From: Bacillota bacterium
GTDB lineage: Bacteria; Bacillota_I; Bacilli_A; RFN20; CAG-288
NCBI GenBank assembly: GCA_023398335.1
Contig: JAEWSJ010000023.1
Location: forward strand, 1-46,802
Reading direction: 5' to 3'
DNA: 46,802 nt
Shown here: positions 1 through 7,136 of the stretch, one piece after another
How the letters are laid out: the number at the start of each line of letters is the position of its first letter
How positions within the stretch are numbered: position 1 is the stretch's first letter
Position numbers and translations under genes: made by a program
The notes under the pieces: model-generated
What the model was told of the DNA's origin: nothing
What the model saw: the letters and a program-made list of their open reading frames with translations, nothing else
The model's database searches: none

Positions 1-90
1 GGTGATGGCAGTTTAGCCCCACCTCTTATCCTGTTTACTTTTTTAATGATTTTAGGCCTATTTGATATCAAACTGATGTCACTAAATTAA
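1..90 (+). CDS. 3' end of an unidentified membrane protein gene (partial)
   Basis: The first reading frame is open from the window edge to a TAA at 88-90 and encodes 29 residues. The end is strongly hydrophobic (a PPLILFTFLMILGLF stretch), which fits the last transmembrane segment of an integral membrane protein. The rest of the gene lies outside the window, so neither family nor function can be assigned. It could also be a chance open stretch, but the hydrophobic composition and the position upstream of an intergenic region favour a true gene end. Confidence 0.5.
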   Translation, partial: GDGSLAPPLILFTFLMILGLFDIKLMSLN

Positions 91-126
91 TAACTTAAAA
101 GTAAATAGATTGCTTCTTAATATAAA

Positions 127-414
127 ATGAAAACATTTTCATTCAAAAACTTCCATTCTGTACCCTTTCGAAATGACCTAAAACATCTAGTTAATAGTGT
201 AAGGATTATTTACTTACAGGAAAGAGTAATATATTTGGTTAAAAAAAGATTAAACATATCATTTGTTGAAAGTAATAAAGTTACATATTTAGTTGAAGAG
301 AATTATCATAATCTGAAAGATTTAAAACAAATCATAACTAAAATGATTGAGAGAGAAATTGTTCAAAACATTTACCTATTTATCATCTCTTTGTCCTTGA
401 AGAAAAAAAATTAA
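127..414 (+). CDS. Doubtful 95-codon hypothetical ORF upstream of the serS T-box
   Basis: An ATG-started 95-codon frame rich in Lys, Ile, Asn and Val. I recognise no family. There is no convincing ribosome binding site upstream of the ATG, and no signal peptide or clear domain. A second frame, overlapping its end, is open from about 355 to 502 but runs through the T-box leader, so its openness is probably incidental. The stretch may be a decayed gene or simply AT-rich intergenic DNA that stays open by chance. It is listed because nothing else explains bases 91-430. Confidence 0.2.
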   Translation: MKTFSFKNFHSVPFRNDLKHLVNSVRIIYLQERVIYLVKKRLNISFVESNKVTYLVEENYHNLKDLKQIITKMIEREIVQNIYLFIISLSLKKKN

Positions 415-437
415 AAGATTATACTAATTTAGTAGCG

Positions 438-623
438 AAGAACAAGAATAGTAATATTCATTTTATTCTAAATAGAGAAGTCGTGGATGGTGAAAACGAT
501 TGAATAAAAAATATGAATCCGACTTGGGAGCTACAATAAATCTTATTAAGGCAAGGAAACTTGTAAAATTGGGTGGCACCACGATAAATTCGTCCCATGG
601 AATAATCTTTAGGGGCTTTTTTT
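438..623 (+). promoter_or_regulatory. T-box riboswitch (tRNA-Ser sensing) of serS
   Basis: A Stem I begins near 440 (GAATAGTAATATTC, with the AGTA bulge element), carries a GGTG element near 489 and closes around 516-530. The antiterminator T-box sequence GGGTGGCACCACG lies at 571-583. It is followed by a terminator in which GTCCC (592-596) can pair with GGGGC (612-616) ahead of a T-run. The expected specifier position reads TCC at 518-520, a serine codon, flanked by GAA and GAC. T-box leaders read uncharged tRNA. Here uncharged tRNA-Ser would stabilise the antiterminator and allow serS transcription. Stem I boundaries were drawn by eye. Confidence 0.93.
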
Positions 624-645
624 ATACCTCTAAGAAAGGAATGTT

Positions 646-1923
646 ATGTTAGATATTAAGTACGTTAGAGAACATCTTGATGAAGTAATTACAAGATTGA
701 ACACAAGAAACGGTGATTATTCTTATTTGAAAGAAATCCCAGTTATGGATCGTAAAAGAAGAGATCTTATTTCTGAAGGTGATGCTTTAAAATCAAAAAG
801 AAATGATCAATCAAAACTCATCGGAATTTATAAAAAAGAAGGAAAACCAGTTGATGATATCGTTGATGAAATTTCTTCGATTAAAGGAAGAATCAACGAA
901 ATTGATATTGAGTTAAATAAATTAGACGAAGATATTCGTCAAATGTTATTAAAGACTCCAAATCTTCCAGATGCATCTTTACCAATCGGGAAAGATGATT
1001 CAGCTAATGTTGAAGTTAGAAAATGGGGGACCCCACGTAAATTTGATTTTGCTCCAGTATCTCACTGGGATCTAGGAACAAAATTAGGCTATTTTGATTT
1101 TGAAAGAGGCGTTAAAGTTGCCGGACCTAGATTTACTTTCTATAAAGGCGCTTTCGCTAAACTTGAAAGATCAATTATGATGCTTATGCTTGATACTCAT
1201 ACTCTTGAATCAGGCTATACTGAAGTATTACCTCCATATATGGTCAATACTGCATCAATGTACGGAACTGGTCAACTTCCTAAATTTGCTGAAGATGCCT
1301 ACTCCGTTACATCAAAAGATACAGATTTATGGATGATATCCACTGCGGAAATTCCAGTGACAAATTACTATAGAGATGAAATCTTGAACGCTGATGATTT
1401 AACAATTAAGTTCTGCGCTTATTCTTCTTGCTTTAGAGGAGAAGCTGGTAGTGCGGGAAGAGATGTTAAAGGTATTATTCGTCAACATCAATTCCAAAAA
1501 GTTGAACTTGTTAAATTCTGTAAACCAGAAGATTCTTGGAATGAACTTGAATCCTTAACAAGAGATGCGGAAAAGATTTTACAAAAACTTGAACTTCCAT
1601 ATCATGTTGTTTGTCTATCCACAGGAGATGTTGGTTTCTCCTCCGCCAAGACTTACGATATCGAAGTATGGTTACCTTCATATAACGCCTACAAAGAAAT
1701 ATCATCTTGTTCGAACTTCTTAGATTATCAAGCAAGAAGAATGAACATTAGATTTAAGAGAAGTAAAGATGCTAAGGCTGAACTTGTTCATACATTAAAT
1801 GGTTCTGGTTTAGCAATCGGAAGAACTGTTGCTGCTGTTATTGAAAATTATCAAAACGCAGATGGAACTATCACTGTTCCAGAAGTGTTAAGAAAGTACA
1901 TGGGTACTGACTTAATCAAGTAG
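646..1923 (+). CDS. serS: Seryl-tRNA synthetase
   Basis: Class II aminoacyl-tRNA synthetase that charges tRNA-Ser (and tRNA-Sec where present) with serine in the cytoplasm. The first ~110 residues form the coiled-coil tRNA-binding arm (MLDIKYVREHLDEV, then a Lys/Glu-rich hairpin). The catalytic core follows, with class II motif 2 (CFRGEAGSAGRDVKG, then RQHQFQKVELV) and motif 3 (NGSGLAIGRTVAAVIENYQ). The length of 425 residues is typical of bacterial SerRS. AAAGGA at 635-640 precedes the ATG at the right spacing. The gene stands alone behind its T-box leader and is closed by a terminator. Confidence 0.99.
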   Translation: MLDIKYVREHLDEVITRLNTRNGDYSYLKEIPVMDRKRRDLISEGDALKSKRNDQSKLIGIYKKEGKPVDDIVDEISSIKGRINEIDIELNKLDEDIRQMLLKTPNLPDASLPIGKDDSANVEVRKWGTPRKFDFAPVSHWDLGTKLGYFDFERGVKVAGPRFTFYKGAFAKLERSIMMLMLDTHTLESGYTEVLPPYMVNTASMYGTGQLPKFAEDAYSVTSKDTDLWMISTAEIPVTNYYRDEILNADDLTIKFCAYSSCFRGEAGSAGRDVKGIIRQHQFQKVELVKFCKPEDSWNELESLTRDAEKILQKLELPYHVVCLSTGDVGFSSAKTYDIEVWLPSYNAYKEISSCSNFLDYQARRMNIRFKRSKDAKAELVHTLNGSGLAIGRTVAAVIENYQNADGTITVPEVLRKYMGTDLIK

Positions 1924-1937
1924 TTTCAGATAATAAA

Positions 1938-1976
1938 AACCCTTGCTATATATTGGGGAATATACAAGGATTTTTA
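1938..1976 (+). terminator. Rho-independent terminator of serS
   Basis: CCTTG (1941-1945) plus TATA pairs with TATA-CAAGG (to about 1969), with one bulged C, followed by TTTTT at 1971-1975. It lies 15 bases after the serS stop. Confidence 0.8.
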
Positions 1977-2011
1977 TATATAAAAAATTTTATAAAGGAA
2001 GGTAAAATTAA

Positions 2012-2977
2012 ATGAAAAAAATTTTTAAGCCGCTTATTTTATTATCGGTTTTATTGCTTCAAACAGCATGTGAACCAACAACTTCTATAGTTGAAAATCC
2101 TACTTCTAGTGTAACGGTAGACACTAGTGTTACTACTTCTACTACTTCTACTACTTCTACTACTCCTACTACTCCTACTACTTCTACTACTCCTACTACT
2201 TCTACTACTTCAAATAATTCTGAGAAGCCAATAGGTGATTTACCAAGTTTCTATACCTCAATAGATACTTCAAAAGTTGGAGATTCGCTCCGTAAAGATT
2301 TAGAGTCATTGCTTAACAGCAAGTGGAAGGGAACTATTTCCTATAAACAAGCTGGAACAATATTAAAAACTGCTGATGCTGACCCAAAGCATAGCGGAAA
2401 GATTCTTTCGTTCTATACCGGAAAATCCACTTCAAGTTGGAACAGAGAACACGTCTGGCCTGCTTCACGTGGTGTTGAAGAAACAAATGGTGGATCTGAT
2501 CCACATATGCTTAGAGCATGCGATTCTTCGGATAACTCCGCACGTGGAAATAGGTATTTTGGAGAAACTGATGAAGGTATTAGTGGAGCTGATGGAACTG
2601 GAATTTACGATCCAGCGCATGGAGCTACGGGTGCACAAGCACAATACCGTGGAGCTGCTGCTCGTATAATTTTCTATACTGCAACAAAGTGGTGGCATAA
2701 AACATCTAATGGTACTTCATCGTTAGAATTAGATGATAAACCAGCATATACTTCTAGAAAAACAAGCCATACCATGGGAAAAGTAAGTGATTTACTTGAT
2801 TGGTGTTTAACCTATGATGTTAACGATATTGAAGTAAGAAGAAATGAATATTTAGTTGGTGTTACCGGAGTAAGAAATCCATTTATTGATTGTCCTACTT
2901 TTGCAGCAAAAATCTGGGGTAACTATAACGATGCTACTCGCGCAGTATGTGCTAAACATAATGTAAGTTACAAATAA
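2012..2977 (+). CDS. Secreted lipoprotein nuclease, endonuclease I (EndA/NucM) family
   Basis: Predicted surface-anchored nuclease that degrades DNA (and possibly RNA) outside the cell, for nutrient or phosphate recovery. Residues 1-20 form a lipoprotein signal peptide ending in a lipobox (LQTAC, Cys20). Residues 41-67 are nine Thr-Thr-Ser/Pro tripeptides acting as a flexible linker. The domain from about residue 75 carries the family hallmark WNREHVWPASRG and DPHMLRACDSSDNSARGN, which provide the beta-beta-alpha metal His and Asn ligands. The overall size matches family members. A strong AAGGAAGG precedes the ATG. It sits between serS and the convergent tadA, apparently as a single gene. Confidence 0.9.
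   Translation: MKKIFKPLILLSVLLLQTACEPTTSIVENPTSSVTVDTSVTTSTTSTTSTTPTTPTTSTTPTTSTTSNNSEKPIGDLPSFYTSIDTSKVGDSLRKDLESLLNSKWKGTISYKQAGTILKTADADPKHSGKILSFYTGKSTSSWNREHVWPASRGVEETNGGSDPHMLRACDSSDNSARGNRYFGETDEGISGADGTGIYDPAHGATGAQAQYRGAAARIIFYTATKWWHKTSNGTSSLELDDKPAYTSRKTSHTMGKVSDLLDWCLTYDVNDIEVRRNEYLVGVTGVRNPFIDCPTFAAKIWGNYNDATRAVCAKHNVSYK
2132..2212 (+). repeat. 9-bp coding tandem repeat, ACTACTTCT/ACTACTCCT x9
   Basis: Nine in-frame 9-bp units encode TTS or TTP in the linker of the lipoprotein nuclease. Because the unit is a multiple of three, slippage would change linker length without breaking the frame. Confidence 0.9.
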
Positions 2978-2979
2978 AA

Positions 2980-3405
2980 TTATCTTTTAGTTTTAAAGAA
3001 TGTGGATAAGATTTGTTCACATTCTTTTGTTTTAATATAGTGTATTTCTAAAGACGAAGGTGAAACATTATAAAAAGAGAAAGCACCTCCGTTTACATCT
3101 AGCGCTCCAAAGTATATTTCTTTTATATGAGAGTTTATTATTGCACCAAGACACATTAAACATGGTTCAAGAGTAATGAATATTTTACATCCTAAAAGAT
3201 TTTTGGTATTAAGAATTTTATATGCTTTTTTTAATGCGAGTATTTCGGCATGGTTTGTTGGATCGTTATTTACTTCGACAAGATTGTGAGTTTGGGCGAT
3301 TATTTTATCGTCTTTCATGATGATACAGCCGACAGGGACCTCATCTTTTAAAGAGGATTTTTTAGCTTCTTCTAACGCTAAACGCATTAATTCTTCTGAT
3401 TTCAT
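2980..3405 (-). CDS. tadA: tRNA-specific adenosine deaminase
   Basis: Zinc deaminase that converts the wobble adenosine-34 of tRNA-Arg(ACG) to inosine; usually essential in bacteria. The cytidine-deaminase fold signatures are present: NHAEILA (zinc His52 and proton-shuttle Glu54) and EPCLMCLGAI (zinc Cys82 and Cys85), after the conserved EVPVG near residue 23. The 141-residue length is normal for TadA. The ATG at 3405 is chosen; an upstream TTG at 3417 would overlap the preceding gene. It starts one base after the glycosyltransferase stop, so the two are probably co-transcribed and translationally coupled. Confidence 0.95.
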   Translation of the reverse strand: MKSEELMRLALEEAKKSSLKDEVPVGCIIMKDDKIIAQTHNLVEVNNDPTNHAEILALKKAYKILNTKNLLGCKIFITLEPCLMCLGAIINSHIKEIYFGALDVNGGAFSFYNVSPSSLEIHYIKTKECEQILSTFFKTKR

Positions 3406-3406
3406 A

Positions 3407-4543
3407 TTAAATACCAAGAAGTTTTTTCCATAATGGAATTATAGCGTCATATGAAAGAGCTAAACTCTTGTTATATGAGTATTGTTTCATTGTTTTCATA
3501 TCATCTTTAGAAGAGAAATATTCAATTAGTTTTTGAGCATAGTCTTTTGGATCAAGTGAATCAATAATATAACCATCTTTTCCTTCTTCAAGCATTTCAT
3601 AAATTGTTTTACCCCAATTGGATGAAATGGTTGGACAAGAAAACGCCATCGCTTCGCCTTTTACAAGGGGAAAGCCTTCAAAACGTGAAGGAAGGAGTAA
3701 AATATCTGAAGTGGATAATACAGGTTCAAAATCAATAAGTGGTGGATATAGAGAGACATTTGCTGAAAGATTGTTTTTTAATATATATTCTTCCATCTTA
3801 GGCTTTAGCGATCCTTCTCCGTACATATTCAATTTAAACCCTAAATTTCCTTTTTTTAATTCGCTTGCTATTTCCAATGCTAAAAGAGGATTCTTTTGAT
3901 ATTCGAATCTTCCGGCAAAAAGAATAGTGTTGTTATGATTTTGCAAATTTAATGAGCTAGCAAATCTAATAGGATTATATATATAAGTTGTTTTAGATTT
4001 ATCTAATTTTAACATCTCGCAAACATCTTCTTGGGTTGAAGAAGATAAGAAGATATATTTGTTCGGTTTACGACATAAGCGCAAAGCAAAACGATTAATA
4101 AAATTTTTAAACCACAAAGAATTAAAATGAAAATGATAATATACTGTAATTCCTTTTGGTGCAAAAAAATAATTATCTAAAGATGAACAAATTAAGATGT
4201 TATCATGCACCATATTTTTTATTTTGCGTTTATATTTGCTTCTTTTAAATGTGTAGGTTGAAAAAGCTTGAAAGGCCAAAGAGATGAACTTGAGATATTT
4301 ATGTTCGTGTTTGTAGTTTAATGAATATTGATCAAATCTTGTGATTGAGGAATCAACATTTAACGACTCTATATTAATTCTATTATCTATTGTATAAACG
4401 ATAGAAGAAGGAATTTTCGCAACGGAAATAATAGTTATATCACAATACTCAACAAGTTTGTTCATCAAATTGATGCTGACCATTTCTGTTCCACCGATGG
4501 AAGACAATTGTTGTATGCACCAATATATTTTTTTCTTTTCCAC
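3407..4543 (-). CDS. Glycosyltransferase family 4 (GT4, GT-B fold)
   Basis: Retaining nucleotide-sugar glycosyltransferase, probably acting in the cytoplasm at the membrane on a cell-surface polysaccharide or glycolipid. The acceptor is unknown. The N-terminal Rossmann half starts with a beta strand and a glycine-rich loop (IGGTEMVSINL). The C-terminal GT4 half carries NTILFAGRFEYQKNPLLALE and the E-x7-E signature in SRFEGFPLVKGEAMAFSCP, then EGKDGYIID. The length of 378 residues is typical. It lies downstream of the SRP RNA on the same strand and is followed after one base by tadA. That is an unusual partner, because tadA and the SRP RNA are normally direct neighbours in Firmicutes. Confidence 0.88.
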   Translation of the reverse strand: MEKKKIYWCIQQLSSIGGTEMVSINLMNKLVEYCDITIISVAKIPSSIVYTIDNRINIESLNVDSSITRFDQYSLNYKHEHKYLKFISLAFQAFSTYTFKRSKYKRKIKNMVHDNILICSSLDNYFFAPKGITVYYHFHFNSLWFKNFINRFALRLCRKPNKYIFLSSSTQEDVCEMLKLDKSKTTYIYNPIRFASSLNLQNHNNTILFAGRFEYQKNPLLALEIASELKKGNLGFKLNMYGEGSLKPKMEEYILKNNLSANVSLYPPLIDFEPVLSTSDILLLPSRFEGFPLVKGEAMAFSCPTISSNWGKTIYEMLEEGKDGYIIDSLDPKDYAQKLIEYFSSKDDMKTMKQYSYNKSLALSYDAIIPLWKKLLGI

Positions 4544-4592
4544 GTTGTAGTTCTCCTAATAATATTTATTATAACTTTTTTTGAAATAAAAA

Positions 4593-4672
4593 GACCATCG
4601 TACATACATTTCTTCCTTAAGGCTGCTATCTTCCGATCCTGACCTGGTTCGAAATCGTGTATCACGATGGCA
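4593..4672 (-). ncRNA. ffs: Signal recognition particle RNA, small bacterial (4.5S-like) type
   Basis: Read on the minus strand, the sequence contains CCAGGTCAGGATCGGAAGA followed by TAGCAGCC. This is the conserved SRP domain IV: the asymmetric internal loop and GGAA tetraloop that bind Ffh. The 5' end GCCATCG (4671-4665) pairs with the 3' end CGATGGT (4600-4594) to form the closing helix, giving about 80 nt with no Alu domain. A T-rich stretch follows the 3' end. With Ffh it targets nascent membrane and secreted proteins. The ends are set by the closing helix. Confidence 0.95.
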
Positions 4673-4708
4673 TTGATATTATATTGTATTTAATTTATTA
4701 ATTCAATA

Positions 4709-5146
4709 TTGATATTTTCCATTTTGGATGAGATTGAGGTAAATGAAAAGACCGCAGAAGTAATCACTAATGTGTTCTTCTGCGATCCTTACTGCAGTTC
4801 ACAAAAAGCTGCATGTGAGCGTAACCATGAATTCATCCGATATGTTTTACCAAAAGGTGTAAGCTTTGAGACACTAACTCAAAGAAAACTTGATTTAATA
4901 TTTTCAAATATTAATTCAACACCTCGAAGAAGTATCGGTGGAATCACTCCATATGCGCTTATGAAACAAGCGTTTGGAGTTGAATTACTAGATAAACTTA
5001 ACATTGTCGAAATAAAGGCATATGAAGTTTATCTAAAGGTATTCTACCATATAAAAATAAAGAATAATATTTATGAAAAAGTTTTCTTTTATTTAATGAA
5101 AAGGATTTTTAAAATCCAGATATATTTAAATTTATTGGATTTTTAG
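4709..5146 (+). pseudogene. IS30-family transposase, 3' remnant
   Basis: The translation matches the C-terminal third of IS30-type DDE transposases: VFFCDPYCSSQKAACERNHE, then IRYVLPKGVSFETLT, NSTPRRSIGGITPYALM and FGVELLDKL. The N-terminal helix-turn-helix and the first catalytic aspartates are missing. The frame opens only with a TTG that has no ribosome binding site. Roughly the last 45 residues, after KLNIVEIKAYE, no longer look like transposase and are AT-rich read-through. It is therefore a dead fragment of an old insertion next to the SRP RNA. No terminal inverted repeats were identified. Confidence 0.85.
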
Positions 5147-5194
5147 CGCGGAATTATCTTTATATCATCGGAGTAATATGATGTATTTCCGCTA

Positions 5195-5222
5195 TTAACT
5201 AAAAATAAAAGTATGTTATAAT
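5195..5222 (+). promoter_or_regulatory. Putative sigma-A promoter of the YjbR-repeat membrane protein
   Basis: TTAACT (5195-5200), a 16-bp spacer and a perfect -10 TATAAT (5217-5222), 25 bases upstream of the ATG at 5247 with AGGAG in between. Confidence 0.6.
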
Positions 5223-5246
5223 TACGAATATAGGAGATAAAGATTA

Positions 5247-6869
5247 ATGGTATATTTTTTAGAGCAAGTTGCTGAAGATAATACACTATTTTCAATCTTT
5301 TTTTGGTTAACGTTATTACTTGTTGCATTAGTAGCGTTTATCTATGTAATGTTTTCAAGTTATGTTTTATTTTACAAAAAGAGAATTAGAGTTCATTTTA
5401 AGAAAAATGATGGTAGTGAAATTGTTACTTCTTCTTCATATAAAAAAGGCAAACAATACCAACTTAGTTCTATTAAATTTCCAAAAGGAATATTAAAGAC
5501 TAATTACGAATTGAAAATTATTAAATCTAATTCAGATATAAAAGAAGGAAATTTAGATGGCTTTATAATGCCAGAAGACGATGTTGATATTTTTTACGAA
5601 GAAAGATTTATAGCTCCGATAGTAAATAACGAGAAAGTTATTAAGCAAAGATACTTTATCCCGGTTCCAGAAGTGATTAAAGAGATGCAGGACAAAGACG
5701 TTTCTCCTGTTGTTTTACTTACTTTAGAAGATGTTAAAAATAACATTAGAGAAACGAATAAATCATACTTATTCCCGTTAGTAAATAATTATAAGATTGC
5801 TAGTGTTAAGCCATATGAAGTTATTGTAAGTTATGTCGCTTCGATTGCATATGCTGTCTTAGTGTATTCAGAGGTTACTTTTAAAGTATATTTGAGAATA
5901 GATGATCAATATGTTCAAAACGAGCTTAAATATATCGATTCAGTCTCAAAGGTTGACGGAGATATATATTCTCTTGTCTTAGATTCTTCGTTTGATTCTG
6001 ATGAAGAGTTTTATGAACTTCTAAATCATTCTTATCATTATGTCTTAGATGTAGCTTTTAATAAGGAATCAATAATTAAGTATGTACAAAGAGTAGAGGA
6101 AGAAGAATATAATTCTAAATTACTTCAAATAGTTCCGTCCTTACCAAAGGAATTTGATCCAGTGTTTGAAAAAGCCTGTATTGAAGGAAAGAAGTATCAA
6201 GATTATCTCAATATTCTCAAAAAGAAAGAAAGAGAACTTGATCAACCGATAAAGAGCGATAAGCAAATCGTTATTGATTATTTGGAAAGTATAGAAGATT
6301 TTATCAAACCAATAGGAGTAGACGAATATATGGCTCCAATAAACATTACGGAAGAACCATATGTTGAAGAAATTGTTGATGTTACAAAGAAAAAATCATA
6401 TACACCAGAAGTTAAGGTTAATATTCCTTCAATTATTGATGAATTAACTGACCTTCGTGTTAATGGTCCTTCTCGTTTACAAGTTGAAAATGTTATTGAT
6501 TTCATTGTCTCACGTAAAGAAATGGCTAATTTAACTGTTGATGTTTCTCAAAATATGAAAAAAGAACCAACAACATTGAAATTTATGTCCTCATATTTCG
6601 CTTTAGTGTTCCACGGAAAAAGAACTTTTAGAATTGCAATGAGACACGATAAATATGTTGTCAACGAATTATTAAGAGTTCATCCAAATATCGTTAGAGT
6701 AAGAAATGGTAAAGAAGAAGATTGGTATTCATTACTTATTGACGATACTTATGAATCATATGAAGAATTATATTCAATATTCTTATCATCTTATAACTAT
6801 ACCAAGACTCAATATTATAGAAAAGAAAACGCGGATAAGGAAAATAATCCTTTAATTAAAAATATTTGA
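5247..6869 (+). CDS. Membrane-anchored protein with two YjbR/MmcQ-like repeats
   Basis: A 540-residue protein of unknown function. Residues ~12-45 form a hydrophobic anchor (WLTLLLVALVAFIYVMF). A charged, mostly cytoplasm-like region follows. Two segments resemble each other and the YjbR/MmcQ (CyaY-like) fold: residues ~195-275 (KVYLRIDDQYVQNEL, DIYSLVLDSSFDSDEEFYEL, SYHYVLD) and ~448-528 (FRIAMRHDKYVVNEL, WYSLLIDDTYESYEELYSIF, SYNYTKT). The WYSLxID...EE(L/F)Y...SY pattern is typical of YjbR-like proteins, which are usually ~110 residues and soluble. The ATG follows AGGAG and a clear promoter. The fold assignment is by eye and the function is unknown. Confidence 0.8.
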   Translation: MVYFLEQVAEDNTLFSIFFWLTLLLVALVAFIYVMFSSYVLFYKKRIRVHFKKNDGSEIVTSSSYKKGKQYQLSSIKFPKGILKTNYELKIIKSNSDIKEGNLDGFIMPEDDVDIFYEERFIAPIVNNEKVIKQRYFIPVPEVIKEMQDKDVSPVVLLTLEDVKNNIRETNKSYLFPLVNNYKIASVKPYEVIVSYVASIAYAVLVYSEVTFKVYLRIDDQYVQNELKYIDSVSKVDGDIYSLVLDSSFDSDEEFYELLNHSYHYVLDVAFNKESIIKYVQRVEEEEYNSKLLQIVPSLPKEFDPVFEKACIEGKKYQDYLNILKKKERELDQPIKSDKQIVIDYLESIEDFIKPIGVDEYMAPINITEEPYVEEIVDVTKKKSYTPEVKVNIPSIIDELTDLRVNGPSRLQVENVIDFIVSRKEMANLTVDVSQNMKKEPTTLKFMSSYFALVFHGKRTFRIAMRHDKYVVNELLRVHPNIVRVRNGKEEDWYSLLIDDTYESYEELYSIFLSSYNYTKTQYYRKENADKENNPLIKNI

Positions 6870-6998
6870 TATATTTTTAGTAAAATATTGCAATAATAAT
6901 TTAAATTTTAGTAAATTTATCGATTATTTTTGACATTGTTTAATTTAGTAATTTATTAGTATATGAAATGCTTTTTACTTTAAATCAACGTCAAATAA

Positions 6999-7044
6999 TT
7001 TGTGTTGTATTTGTGTTGAATAGTAAACTTTTCAATGATAAGAT
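6999..7044 (+). promoter_or_regulatory. nrdDG promoter with overlapping direct repeat
   Basis: TTGAAT (7016-7021), a 17-bp spacer and TAAGAT (7039-7044) form a good promoter about 90 bases before nrdD. TTTGTGTTG occurs twice (6999-7007 and 7010-7018), one helical turn apart, with the second copy touching the -35. It may be a repressor site. It does not match the palindromic NrdR box I know, so the regulator is unassigned. The rest of 6870-7136 is AT-rich and shows no gene. Confidence 0.5.
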
Positions 7045-7136
7045 TGAAGAGTAGTTCAAAATTTTATCACAAAATTTTAATGCTTGGAAAAGTAAAATTT
7101 TACCATCAGTAATTACATATAAAGAAGGAGCAAAAT

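Noticed and set aside
355..502. Extension of the upstream hypothetical ORF by a frameshift through 502
   Set aside because: The extension would run through Stem I of the serS T-box, whose sequence is explained by RNA structure.
2132..2212. CRISPR-like or intergenic satellite repeat
   Set aside because: Units are contiguous 9-mers in frame within a lipoprotein linker, with no spacers.
4465..4665. 66-codon minus-strand frame across the SRP RNA
   Set aside because: It coincides with the conserved SRP RNA helix and the start of the glycosyltransferase gene, so it is a chance frame.
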